Positions 35,439 through 47,082 of a stretch of DNA of 64,000 nt are shown one piece after another. Source of the DNA: Orbilia blumenaviensis (taxonomy: Eukaryota; Ascomycota; Orbiliomycetes; Orbiliales; Orbiliaceae); assembly GCA_036872755.1 (NCBI GenBank), contig JAVHNS010000010.1, forward strand, positions 1,364,001 through 1,428,000, read 5' to 3'. The position numbers and the translations under genes are program-made. A model generated the notes under the pieces. It was not told the DNA's origin. It did no database searches and saw only the letters and a list, made by a program, of their open reading frames with translations. The number at the start of each line of letters is the position of its first letter. Position 1 is the stretch's first letter.

Positions 35439-37046
35439 GCTCTTACAAAAGGCCCTAGAAGGAAATGTACAACTATTGCAGACTCTAGATTTATACCGGG
35501 AGATACACGACTACGAACCTCTTGACGGATACACTGCCCTTTCGGCAATAAGCTACGATTTCCTTTGTCACAAAACGACACTCATTCAACGACATTCATT
35601 TGCAAACTACCTTTTCCTTTGTTACTTTCTTTTGTATGGGAACCTGACTTTATATCCTTTACGCGGCGTATACTCGGTGGCTTGGCCTTCTCTTCATTCG
35701 GACATAGCTTTTTTTTTTTGATTTTTTGATATCCGGAGTTCTTAAGGAGCGTTTGTATATCTATTATTTAGGTTTTGTTTTACGCTTCGCTTTTGTTTTG
35801 CAGAAATGTTTATTCTTTTACAGATTCTGTTTGCGAATTCCCCCGCTTTGTTGTCCTTTCTTCTTGATACCTTCTGGCCTCGTGGGATTTTTTTTTTTAC
35901 AAACCCTTTCCTAAAAAGTTCCTATACTGTTTGTTTTTTTTGAAACTGAAAAAAAGGACACATGAATACTGCTTCTCATCTTCTCATCTTTTTCTTACCT
36001 TCCTTACTACAACGTTTTTACACTCTTTGGCAGGAATACACACTGCTACCACAGTGCTCCCATAGCTATATTCTGGCTGTGGGCGCCGGCTCATCCTACA
36101 TTTTTTATTATACGGTTGTACAATTCTTGAATCTTCTTTGTACAATTACTTTTTTTGAAGTTGCGACACTTTACATTTTGAGCTTTGTTGTATTTTACGG
36201 TTTTTTTTTTTCGCTATACAATTTTTCCTAACGTCTAAGATCGACGAATACGGGCTTCCCGGATTAGTATATACCCGGCATGACGGCGGATCATCCTAAC
36301 GGATAAATTATATTAATATAGCGGGGGTATGGCCATGAATTTACGGGTTTTCTTTTTGTCGGCGTATACTGCAGTTCGGTTCGGGGTCTGGGTGGAAAGA
36401 TTCTTTATTGCGCAATTGCAAAAACCGCATGTTCTGTCGCTTTGCTTCCTTATTAGGTCTTTTGACCGAAAAACCCTTTTGAGGTATTTTTCCTATTCGA
36501 TAATTGTATTAGTAGTAATATTATTAGAAGCAACGACGGATGCTTGTTGGCATCATTATCATGATAAGTTGGTTCGACTATAGAATCCCCATATTAGCTT
36601 CCGCATATTTTGTGCAAGAGGAAAATTTTTTAAATTCGACATGTTTCAACGGCCCGAGGATTCTAGAATGAGTGAGGTATTTCTGCTGCGGCTCTTTGTC
36701 GCATTGGTGGCACTTGCACCTATGCTGCATCCCTATTGGGGGCAACTATCTATAGTGCTGCAGTAGCGCTGCATGCACTGACCGTTGCTCATATAACGGT
36801 GTCCTATCAGATTCAACGCCCTATCTTTGTTCCGTTGACGCGAAGGGGTACGCTCAAGGGACCTATAGGAACCAAGCCATATATGAGAACCATTGAAGCT
36901 AGACCGACTCCCAAATCATTCGTTTGTATATACATGTTCCATTAGTATTTATCCCATCATCAATAAAGCCATGATCCGAAACACATCACGTATGCTATTT
37001 AAGCTCCACCAGTTTTAACACTGTCGTAGCCTGAATGAAACCAAGT
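35439..37046. other. T-rich intergenic stretch between convergent genes
   Basis: The first 800 bp (to about 36240) are strongly T-rich on the plus strand with several runs of 7-10 T, giving spurious Phe/Leu-rich frames (35365-35721, 35962-36231). It may be a long 3' UTR. From 36250 to 37046 nothing is recognised. Confidence 0.5.
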
Positions 37047-39813
37047 TTACAAGTAATCGGAATTTGGGACACCCGTGTTGTTTCCTCCTGCACTGCTTCC
37101 GGACCTGCTGCCCCAGCCATTTTCCGGACTCTGGTTGTTTGGTTGATGATACTCTGACAAGCTCCCGTTTCTCGAATGTTGCACCTTCGACCTGCCCATC
37201 AGGCTGCCACCGCTACCTCCAAATGTCCCAAATGAAAGCCTGCTGATTTGCTGATGTATACCATATAGATCGTCAGGCTCTGCATATTCTTTGCCAGTTT
37301 TCGAAGAAATAATTGAGCGGTTGCTTCCGTCCATAGGTGTTGGAGAATTGTATTCATGTGTATCATCCCAACCGCTCCAGTTTCCAAAACTATCAGTGTT
37401 ATTCGAAGTCCATTCGATAAATTGTTCGCAATGGGGCTTTTTTACGAAACTCATTATATTGAAGAGCGTGTCACCGACTTCACGTGGAGTCGGCCTTTCT
37501 TCAGGGTCTTTTAATAACATCTCTGAAACTAAAACCAAAACAGCGGCAACCACGTCGTCGTCGCGTTTTATAGCTTCCTTACGTAAATCATTAATCCACT
37601 CGTTCGTTTCTGAAATGTTTGCGTGGAAAGAAGAGTCTGGTTGGCCGCCGCCACGGGAACCTGCAGCACGGTTGTGACGAGCCCGGGCCGATGGGAAGTT
37701 TGATAGTTTCTTCTTTTGCGAGTGGAATGTTAACATGTCCAGCATTATGCATCCAAGCGAGAAGACGTCTGATTTTGCAGCTGGGCGACATATCCACTCT
37801 GCGACCTGTACGGCACCCGTGGAGACACCCTTTTGGCTAGTAGTGAAAGTGCGATACGTCTCTGTGTGAGATGTGGTTTCAAATGACGTTATCGAAGTAC
37901 TACCTGAAATTAAGGTACCATGGCCGGCTTGACTTGAAGAAGACAGCGAAGGAGTAATATCGCTTTGGAGAGAAAAGCGACGAGGCGCCTCAACGCCATC
38001 AGCACCTGTTGGCGGAACCGCTATGGAAACCTTCTTACCCTCTAGAGGCCCGCGGTTTACTGGATTTGGGGCTCTCCGACCAGTTCTTCCACCATCGAAG
38101 TGTAGTCCCGTAGGCGATTGGGATATATTGAATTGCGCTACTCTTAAAAAGAGTTCGGGCGCCGAATATTCATATCGTTCGTTGTCATTTGTATTTGCTG
38201 TCCTATTAAACGCCAAACGCCTTTGGCTGCCCACATCTGAAAAATAAATTTCCCCGGTTTTGCCATCGATAACTACTGTTCTTGGCCTGATATCGCCATG
38301 TGGGATTTCTTGGTCATACAAGTATGCTAGACCGTCGCTCAGACAACGCATCCAGTCGAGGAGTTTGAATCTTCTACTGTCCTCAGCCATTTTAGAAAAT
38401 TCTGCCGGAGGGTGGTTTAGGAATGACTTCAATGTAAATTCAGTTGCGGGCGACAGTAAAAGATACCCGTGTCCTTTGAAGGTATAAGAGGCCCATAGTT
38501 CCACAATGTGACGGTGTGAAACTATCCGAAATGACTCGACCTCCTCCATGAATTCAGGTAGTAATGAATTCCCATCTCTGTCGATCAGAGGAAACCGCTT
38601 TCGTGTGAATAAAACATCTGGGTTCCGGGGACACCTAACATGATCCACAGGTTGCGAGAATAGGCCAGAGCAATTTTTAACAATTTCGAGTGGTACTGTT
38701 TCAAATTCCTCGAAGTCGATATGGGCGCCACTGTATAGAAACCGTAAAAGATAATTGTACTGAGCTTTGTGGAATTTTCGATCCAAGGCTGAGTCCGCAA
38801 CTCGACTGAGTCTTAGGCGGGGTATGGATTCCAAGGATATAGGTAAGTCGTCATCGCCCCAGCTGTCATCGGTGATCCAGAATATCTAGTTATTGTTACG
38901 TAAGGGTTAGCAGGGGTCGGTCACTCCGTTCCCGGTAGGGCTGTTGAGGCTTATTTCAACACCAACGTACCTGTTCAGGGATCCCCAGGTCTACCAATAT
39001 TAAAAATAATTTCTGGGCCCTTGATATAATCCATTCAGCATATGTCGTTTCAGTCAGGCCGTCGCCGAATCCGACAGGTTGGCTAAGCTTCGAAATTAAT
39101 GGTTCCGTCGCAGGGACTTTTCGCAGGCAGTCCTCAATGAAATCTTTGTTGACTGTATTGGTTATCCTCGCTTCATCCCAAAATCGACTCTCTCTACTAT
39201 CCGACAATCCAGATTGACTATAGTATCCTGACTCGGCTGAGGTGTTGGATCTCGATGAAATGTGTGATAACCGCGACTCAGTATTCCTATAAGTCTCAGG
39301 TCTGTGGTCAGAATGATAGCTTGGGCGGTTCCCAAAGTCGGAATAATTGCCATGGCGGTTTCCAAGGTCAGAATAGTGGCTTGGACTATGGCTGTGTCCA
39401 CTACTCGGCCTAACACTTGAGCTCGAGCTAACAGTGCTTGAAATCGCATTTGCTGGAGTATGAGCGCCTCGTTTATTGGCGTATGGATTATTTGGGCCTT
39501 CTAGGCTCTCGTCACTGCGATTGCGGGGACTCAAACTACCCCAAAATTTATTGCTACTCTTTGGCTCTGGACGTGACCGCTCTGCACTTGGTAGATGCGC
39601 TTTAGAATTCGGCAACGCTAGAGCTTTGACGGCCCGCAGCGAAGCAACCGTTGAAATTCGACGTTTCGATGACGTTTCCGACCCTTTGTCATCTGTAGGG
39701 TCCCCGGACGCAGATTCAACAGCTGGCACTTTCGCCTTCTTCGTTTTCATGTGCCCGGACCGCGCAGAAAAGAAGACTTGCTCCTGCCTAGGAGCTGCCG
39801 CGCCACGAGGCAT
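37047..39813 (-). CDS. Fungal protein-kinase-like protein with degenerate catalytic loop, 893 aa
   Basis: Exons on the minus strand: 39813-38971 and 38885-37047 (phase 0, GTACGT donor, CTAG acceptor). Residues 1-230 are Ser-rich and disordered, with repeated HYSDLGNRHGN / NYSDFGNRPSY units. A conserved-looking helical region follows (about 225-350), then a kinase-like fold: candidate ATP Lys in FTRKRF (about 377), Glu in EFMEEVES, catalytic loop HGDIRPRT (about 477; HRD Arg replaced by Gly, the KxxN Lys by Arg and Asn by Thr), a DVG triplet in place of DFG near 498, then SAPEL. Some 130 Ser/Gly-rich residues are inserted between SAPEL and the KSDVFSLGC helix. The Asp of HGD and of DVG remain, so it could be a weak kinase or a pseudokinase. 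The C-terminus is Gly/Ser/Asn-rich. Confidence 0.85.
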
Positions 39814-42650
39814 AGTCTTCGGTATCGGGCAAAATTAAAAATAGCTAAAATCGAGAAATAAGCTTTCCTTAGTCCGATATAGGTGCCCGATTTGATGTTG
39901 TGCTTTGTTAATCCCAGGCTTCGATAAAACCTAAGTTAGACGTCTCTTGTGGTCGGCGAGCTGGAAACCGCGGGGAGAGTACGGGAAGGTTACGATTTGA
40001 TAAAAATAACGTAAGAACCCGGACTGGCTCTATGGTTTTAAAAGAGCGCCGCTGCTAAAATGCAGTGTTCGAAACCTCCTCTTTCCCCAGCAGGGTAAAG
40101 GGTGAAAACCTGTCGCCCGTTTTTTGCGTTATTAGGCCATGTCGAAGGAGTTCCTAAAGGTAATATGAAGGCAAATTGAACAGCGGCGGTTACCCATTCG
40201 AGAAAAACATGGCTCGTTCAAGCGGATATATCAAGGGTTCTCAAAAGTGGATACCACAGAGATGGTGGGTGCATGTCGGCCTTGTTTCGAATCCGGACTG
40301 ATATCTGATTAACCTATATTAACCCTCTGGGTTGCTTTTCGGTCGCGGGCTCATTGCAGGCTACAAAGCTCCCACGCTTATCTTTGAGACCTCACAGTAC
40401 TGGCGCTTGTTCCAGGCCTCAATTGCCCTGAGTTTTTTCGCTTCAAAATTCTAAAACCAATAAATAAAAATTGATTAATTCTACCGTCCCGAACAACTAT
40501 GATTGCTTAGTTTTGATGACTGGAGGCGGGGGTTCTGCTAGGACGAGTAGTTCGCGGGCACCCGGCGCCATTGCACAGCTCACCATTAGCGTGGTGGCCG
40601 TGAGCTACACCAGCGATTGCAAGCTAGCCCTGGAATTTTTCTTATGCACCCCACTCGATGTGGATAAGAACTTGAGAAAAAGAACACAGCGCCACTGATG
40701 ATACATTACTTTAAAAGGATTTAAAAACAGGCAAACGGCGATCCACAGAAACCAGTTTTTAACACTTAAATTCACAGCCTTATTTCTTGTACATGATCTT
40801 GCATTTTGTGGAAAACTGATTGTTTTTTTTTTTTTTGTTTTTTCTTCTGCTTCTTGGATTTTGTAAATCTTGGAGGTGCAACGGCTCGGATTTGTTAAAG
40901 GAACGGGTAGCTACTGGGTGTGGAGCCGATTTAGTACGTTTTTTTTCAAAAACGCCACATTCCTTCGTCGTTTTCCTTTATACGAGACCCGTCACAGACG
41001 GTGGTAGAAAGGACTGTAGGTCCTTCTTGAGGCGGAGGGAGGCGTCACACCCCAGCGCCTCATTTTCTCGGCCGTTGCAACATTGGTATGAGATGAGATA
41101 TCGGTTCGAACCTAAGTTTACAAGACTAATTCGAACCTAACTCTGCGCTTTTGATAGAATATGGGACAACCGCTTACCTATGAAGCGTATGCTGTTACGA
41201 GCTTGTGATTACTTGCTCAATTCCTAGAGGTTTCTAGACTAAACGGTGCCAGAAGGAAGAGCGATCGCAATTTCTGTTTAAACCTTTCAACCATGCTTCT
41301 AGCTTCTGGGCAAAGTCTTAAGGAGTTGATAATAATCAATCTCCCGCCAATAAATTCATTGGGGTGGGTTTTCAACGAAAACAGTGCTCATATCTACTAG
41401 GTTTTGGAGGCCGATTCTGCGACCTAAAATAAGGTGTGGAGGTGTGAAAGCTCATGACAGGGGTAGAGGCCCCACTGAAGCGAGTAAGAATCAACATGCA
41501 ACATGGTGGCCCATAGAATTTTACTCTACATACTGAATTATATATATGAAACGGGGAAAATCCATTCGAGGCACGGCTTAGAGTATCATTGAGATTACAT
41601 GATAGCTTCCATATAGGAATTACTCCACCTTTGATATATGTATTAGCCTAGAAGTATGGAGTACAGGGCTAAATTGTGCAAAGATCAGGGCGCTCGAAAA
41701 TCCAGTTGATCTTATATTTTATTCTCAATTAATATATTTTTATACATAATTATTCCAACGAGACCACATAATTATGATAATACGCATACAAATTATATAA
41801 ACGCATATATATGATGTTCAATCGAAATAGTTAACACAATGCACGGTAGCGCCGCCGATTGAAACCTACCAACTAATTCTGACATCACCTTCATGAGGAC
41901 CTGTTAATTGATCAATATTATTGAGCGTTTGAATGCTGGCTTAAGCTGACTTGGCTCAGGCTTAGCATCGTTATTGTCATACAATCATAAGCCAGGTGCG
42001 TGACTAGCGAAGCTGCAGCTGCAGAGGAAAGCGCCAACTAGAAATGAGCAGCCGTGATACCAAAGTTTGACCTCCAGGCCTTACAGTTTAATTTGATGGA
42101 GACTAAATGTACCCTAAAGGATATCTGTAGCTATCTGGCATGGACGCAATTCGGTATAAGACACTCCACCAAGACTTGGATGTGCAGTAGATTTCAATGA
42201 GTATGAAGCTGTTGTATATATGATCATAAACCTAGTACGACCATTCAAATTCCAGTCGGCTGTTAAGATCCGTTATCTAATACTGCCAAACCTGGCCTGT
42301 CTGGCTATTTTGTATGAGGTCTAAAATTCAACTCCGGCACATCCCTTGAAGCGGATACGAGGTACAATATGCAACGATAACAGCCTCGTAACGGACCGTG
42401 AACATGTAAGCGGGTCACGTTGTTTTGGAAGAATTGAACTTTTATATCGGGTGCTGCGGTAGCCAATGTGACCTAATTCTAAGCCATCATGTAATCTATC
42501 AAGGCTCTCCAGCTCATCCCAATATTAATATAATGAACACCAATACGCCGACTAGAATCAGATTAACGCCCTAGTTGCATGCAATACATGAATACCTCAT
42601 ACAAACGGTTTAAGATAGGGAAGTTAATCCTCTCAAACGGACCTCATAAG
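39814..42650. other. Gene-poor 2.8-kb stretch
   Basis: No gene supported. There is a run of 14 T at 40823-40836 and a very A/T-rich block at about 41710-41830. The frames 40471-40698 and 40820-41140 show no recognisable product. Could be decayed repeat sequence; I could not identify a parent element. Confidence 0.45.
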
Positions 42651-44258
42651 TCATCTTTCAGCGGACCGGCTACCTTTGAGGCGTCGGCTCTTACTCTGAA
42701 TTGGTGACAACTTCGCTGATTCGAAATGTTTCATCAGATACCGTTGCCCACCGTCACCAGCCTCCCCTTCAGGTAGTTCTTTCGACCAGGCCATCTCCAC
42801 CTTCCTCATTGTCTTCCCGCCCCATATTTCCTGTGTTTCTATTTCATCTATCCATCCGTCCCCTAGCCCTACTTTTAGCTTGCGGTAAATCGCTCTTAAG
42901 TCTTCGACACTGGCTTCGGAGCCTACCCCCAGCGCCCGCTTCGTTTGGACCCGCATGACTTCATTCATCCGCTCCTTTGTCCAACAGCCGCCCGCTCTAG
43001 CTGGAAAAAGATACTCTTGGTACCAATGTTTCTGCGCGGTTTCCTCATCCGTATTAAGAAATGCGATAAAGGGACGTATATCGATGAGATATATCAGAAT
43101 CAACCGTGAAAGTGGAATAGGGATGAGTGTCCGAAAAACTCGATCGGAACGGGGGTCTAATGACAATATGACAAGATGTTTGTTCTCATAACGTAGGGTA
43201 CGGTACCCTCCTCTGAATATTGATAAGTATTTGTCAGCGTCTTAAAAAAAGCTGAATGTGAGAGGTGTAAATGAAACTTACTCGTTATTTGTGAAAGTCA
43301 ACCTAAGAATATCATCAACGTCTAGGACTTGTTGGCATGTCATAAAGAGAGCGCATAGAATGAGCTCTAAGAAGTATTGTACATCTAAGTGGTACTGTAC
43401 TGGGTCTGGAAATTGTCCAGAATGTAATTCTTTGATCGTGGGAACGTGGCTCGGGTCGGGGAGATATCCAGCGGCCCCCAATAGACTTGCGATACGATCG
43501 CACTCTTGTTTTATCGTAGCCTTCTTGTTCTCTTTTTTGAATTTGTTCGCACGGCCCCAACTGAGGCTCCACTTCTTGAACTTCTTTTTCTTGACCTGAG
43601 ACGCAAGAACATTGGGGGATTGCGGATCGGTTTCCCCAAGAGGGAGAGAATTAGCTGGAACTGGCGGTCTGCCAGAGGCCTGTTCCGCATAGCTCTTTAA
43701 GATATTAAAGAAACCCGAACATGTGATGTCCTTGTTCCTCTCCTCCGTTAAGAAGCCATAGCCCTGAAGGCCTTCTTCTGGGTTATCGAATAATAGCTCA
43801 AAGGCGTCTCCTGGAACACTTAGATATTCTCCAAACACGAGACGATTCTCAAGCCACCATACCGCATCATTGAGGCAGGTGTTTACGAAATATATTATGT
43901 CCTCAGCTTCGACATCTTGCAGCTCTGAGCTCTGAGCTGGCCGTTCCGCTGCACCTGCCTCGACGGATTCGGTGTTGGGTTTTGTCGATTCGCCTACGTT
44001 CGGTGGTTCTGATAAATCTAAAGAAGGTGTGGATGACGCAGAATTAGGACCTTGGTTTACTACGAAACCAGTGCTTTGGGCAGTTGTCCTATCGACCCAT
44101 TCGTTTGTCTGTCGGTTTGTTTCGGCGGCTTGGGCCGCATCAGTGGTATTTGAAGGATCGTGTAAAGTCCCCTGGGACCCCGATGGGTCCTGGTAAGACT
44201 GTCTGAGATTTCGTTGCATTTTCTTGCGGTTTAAAGTGTGCGTGGAGCGTGGATCCAT
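42651..44258 (-). CDS. Protein resembling the accessory region of fungal RecQ/TLH-type proteins, 512 aa
   Basis: Exons on the minus strand: 44258-43282 and 43212-42651, joined in phase 2 through a GTAAGT donor and a TTCAG acceptor. The N-terminal 100 residues are polar, Thr/Ser/Pro-rich. Residues 110-290 are acidic then basic (VKKKKFKKWSLSWGR). The C-terminal half (about 290-470) contains ELILCALFMTCQQVLDVDDI, then RTLRYENKHLVILSL, LIPIPLSRLILIYLIDIRPF and GCWTKERMNEVMRVQTKRALG. From memory this order (membership-type helix, RN-like turn, PLP..LLL.YL..VRPF, then WT..L..VL...T...LGV) matches the conserved segment upstream of the helicase in many fungal RecQ/telomere-linked-helicase-like proteins. 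No helicase follows here, so it is a stand-alone or truncated relative. Family assignment is tentative; coding status is fairly secure. Confidence 0.6.
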
Positions 44259-45597
44259 AGTACTGCCTTGAAGTATGAATGAAGAGCTTGTTGAATATGT
44301 AAGGAAAAGAGAATCGAGGGAAAGAAAACGGCAATTAATGGAAGTCAGGTTCGCACCTGCTGACTAGATAGCTCGTGATTGAAGGTTTGTGGTCAACAGC
44401 GCCTGGGACCGAGACTAGTATCATCCTATAAATAAGGGTTTGAATGTAGGAGCTTTAAATTAGGTCTATAATTCTAGGATTTTTCCATGGAGCCTGTCAA
44501 TGAATCTCTGGAGAATCAATTGGCGATCATGGAAGGTTTATCCCTCCCGAACCGCACGCATCGAAACACATACTATCTTCGATGTCAACGTCAACGATGC
44601 AGGTTAGAACCCGATATTTTCGATGTCACGACAGGGTAGCTACTCGTGGCCCCAGTACCGCGCCATATACCGTATGGGGTTTTGGCTGGTTTCTCAAGAC
44701 GGTTTATAGAAAAAAGGGAACTTAAAACAGCATAAATAACGACTTGAAAGACAACAAGACGGCTTACTTTCTTTTTAAAATGGTTTATTATTCGGAAGCA
44801 GTCCCAGAAAGTACCCAAAACTCCTACGGTATTTAGAATATACAATACGTTTATGGTACCTTTGAGCCCCAAAACTATAATAATACAGGTGCGACTATAT
44901 AAATACTCTAAGACTGTTATGTTGAACAATCCTAGACCATGTGTGATGCCGGTAGTACTTTAAGGAAGATTTGGTGGTTATCTAATTGGGTACTTAAGTA
45001 CTCATAGGTACCCAGGTAGCTAGGTACCTAGGTATTTAAGTATTTGTAGGGTCCCGTTGAGTGTATGCAACTACCTAGCCTACCTAGTCTGAACAGGCAG
45101 CTTATAATGAATCTTCGATTTGTAGATTGGGCGCCCGGGTAGCAAGATGTGCTCTAATATTCAGCAAATATACTGACTATCGGCTCGGGCCTCTGAGCCC
45201 AATTACCACTCTATTATAGCAATAAATCACTTGGGCAATTTCGACAATATATCTAGCTGTTACCCAGGAACCTGTAGTTAGAGTATTCATCGTCTGTATG
45301 AGCACAACACATTCTTTTTGTTGTATTTTAAGCGTACCGCGCGAAAGGTCGGGCCGAAATGTTATATACAATTGTATCAATCCGAATATATATGTATATG
45401 CCTCAGTTCTGCGCAAAGCCACGCAATGATTATTTAGTAGGGAATTCGAATAAGTTCCATTTTCTATGACGTGAAAACCACGTAGGATTATTAGGGCAGC
45501 TTCTAAAAAGAGAGGTGTCGTCCGTACTACGCTCGAAACTACAACTATAGTACTAGATCTCCCATGCGACCATTCTACGCACGTGTACATAAACAAT
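44259..45597. other. Intergenic with palindromic repeats
   Basis: Promoter side of both flanking genes. It contains a cluster of TACCTAGGTA-like palindromic units at about 44988-45089. The frames 44591-44929 and 45177-45596 are not recognisable. Confidence 0.5.
44988..45089. repeat. Cluster of short palindromes (ACCTAGGT / TACTTAAGTA)
   Basis: Several units related to GGTACCTAGGTA and GTACTTAAGTA occur in about 100 bp, including CTACCTAGCCTACCTAG. They could form small hairpins. Function unknown; may be a degenerate tandem repeat. Confidence 0.6.
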
Positions 45598-47082
45598 ATG
45601 ACTTCTCCTAGACATTCGATTAGCAGCTCCGCAGCGTCAATAAGGCTCCGTTATCTTATCTATGGCTGGCTTTATCTAGCCTCTTTCGCTACCGTACGCG
45701 GGCAGGGCGACGAAAACAAATTCCCCAGCGCAGGAGCCAGACGACAAACGCTACCTGTTGGTTACGGTCCCCATATACTTGCCAGCAATCAAGACTGGAT
45801 TCAAGATGAAGCAGGACTCGCCTTGGCAGCACTTCATAACAAACAAGAGGAAGCCGGATTGTACGACCCGGACCGACAGCAAGTCGTATGGCCTAGAGAA
45901 GGGGAGCTCATCGTCGTACCAGTTGAAAAAGTTAGACAGCTCGCGAACGACCTACATCTCGGAGATCCGAATAAACAAAACCGAGATCCATTATATAATC
46001 TTCTCATTCTAGGAAAGCGAGTAGTTCAGATGCAATCCAATATTTTCCGAATGTTGACGCTACTCAAGAGAGCAATTCCCCGAATGGGAATCACGACTGC
46101 TCGTCAACCACTTTTCGACGTGCTTGACGTCGTATACTCGGTTATAGTAGCCCGTTTACAAAATCGCTTTATTGGAAACCCCAGCCTGGAGAAACTAGCT
46201 CGAAAGATACTGGTGCGTAACAGCCTAGATGTACAGGCTGCCCTCGCTGCCGTGGATGGGAAACTACGACCTTACCTCGAGCGCCTGATAGATTATGCAA
46301 TATCTCATTGGGGAGCCCTGGATGTAAAGGACAGGATAGAGCTTGAAAGGCCGGGAATGCTAGACAACCGAGGTGTCCTCAATGTATCTGGCGTTAGAAT
46401 AACGAGAAATGGGGCTTATGAGTCCACCTTTATCAGCCTCGATTCTGAAAGATTAGCGCTACGGGATATTTTCGATATGGACATGGAGGAGAGTAAACAA
46501 GGCCTAATCGTTTACCTAAGCGATGCCCTTTTCCTGATTTCCTGGGAAACTGTATATTTCACTTCCTTGAGAGGACATTATTTCACCACTCTCCTCAGCT
46601 TAATCATCAGCCATCAGACAGGGTCTTACGCCGAATTTTCCAGCAAACCTGAAGGACCCGCAAAGAAAATGGAAATAACTGGGCCAGGGATCTTTAATCG
46701 GGGGCTCATTGGATACGAAAGGTATATCAAGGATAAATACGGCCGCAATCTCGTCGAATTTGCATCAGATGATCCAAAGTGGCTACTCTGGACTCAAAGT
46801 AGTGATAGAAAGTACTTCATTGATCTCCTAGCTCATTTATCAGCGGAGGTGAACGGAGTTGTCAATGCGGCGTTACCAGTCATGCTAGATTGCTTTGCGG
46901 ATATATCCCTGCAAGTGCATAGAAGCGGCCTGCCAAGTGCATCAAAGCTTGGACCGGTACCTGAATTTGCAATCCCAAAGACAAGTATCTTAGATCTGAG
47001 CATTGATTTCTTAAGGAACTATCCCGAATTCTACTCCAAGGGAAACATCTCTGAATACCGTGTTGGGCCGGCCCGGGATTGA
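45598..47082 (+). CDS. Secreted protein of unknown family, 494 aa
   Basis: Single exon. The frame opens at GTG 45583, but the first ATG is at 45598 and is taken as the start. Residues 1-37 have a basic n-region and a hydrophobic core (LIYGWLYLASFATVRG), fitting a signal peptide or anchor. The rest is soluble, mixed alpha/beta: ASNQDWIQDEAGLALAALHNK, a hydrophobic helical stretch NLLILGKRVVQMQ ... MLTLLKRAIPRMG, and a mid domain with GMLDNRGVLNVSGVRITRNG. It ends with EYRVGPARD. No glycosidase, protease or lipase signature is visible and Cys residues are almost absent. The reading frame is long, uninterrupted and shows normal composition, so the gene is credible. The two neighbouring gene calls face away or point toward it with over 1 kb spacing; context does not suggest a role. 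Confidence 0.75.
   Translation: MTSPRHSISSSAASIRLRYLIYGWLYLASFATVRGQGDENKFPSAGARRQTLPVGYGPHILASNQDWIQDEAGLALAALHNKQEEAGLYDPDRQQVVWPREGELIVVPVEKVRQLANDLHLGDPNKQNRDPLYNLLILGKRVVQMQSNIFRMLTLLKRAIPRMGITTARQPLFDVLDVVYSVIVARLQNRFIGNPSLEKLARKILVRNSLDVQAALAAVDGKLRPYLERLIDYAISHWGALDVKDRIELERPGMLDNRGVLNVSGVRITRNGAYESTFISLDSERLALRDIFDMDMEESKQGLIVYLSDALFLISWETVYFTSLRGHYFTTLLSLIISHQTGSYAEFSSKPEGPAKKMEITGPGIFNRGLIGYERYIKDKYGRNLVEFASDDPKWLLWTQSSDRKYFIDLLAHLSAEVNGVVNAALPVMLDCFADISLQVHRSGLPSASKLGPVPEFAIPKTSILDLSIDFLRNYPEFYSKGNISEYRVGPARD

Noticed and set aside
35962..36231. Hydrophobic frame that could pass as a membrane protein
   Set aside because: Phe/Leu richness follows directly from T-rich DNA; no homologous feature or start context.
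41090..41125. GGTTCGAACC palindrome suggesting a tRNA T-arm
   Set aside because: No acceptor or anticodon stem could be drawn around it.
44340..44420. CAGGTTCGCACCTG hairpin, possible tRNA T-arm
   Set aside because: Just a short hairpin; flanks do not form an acceptor stem.
45177..45596. Minus-strand frame of 139 codons upstream of the secreted protein
   Set aside because: No domain, A/T-rich, overlaps the likely promoter of the plus-strand gene.
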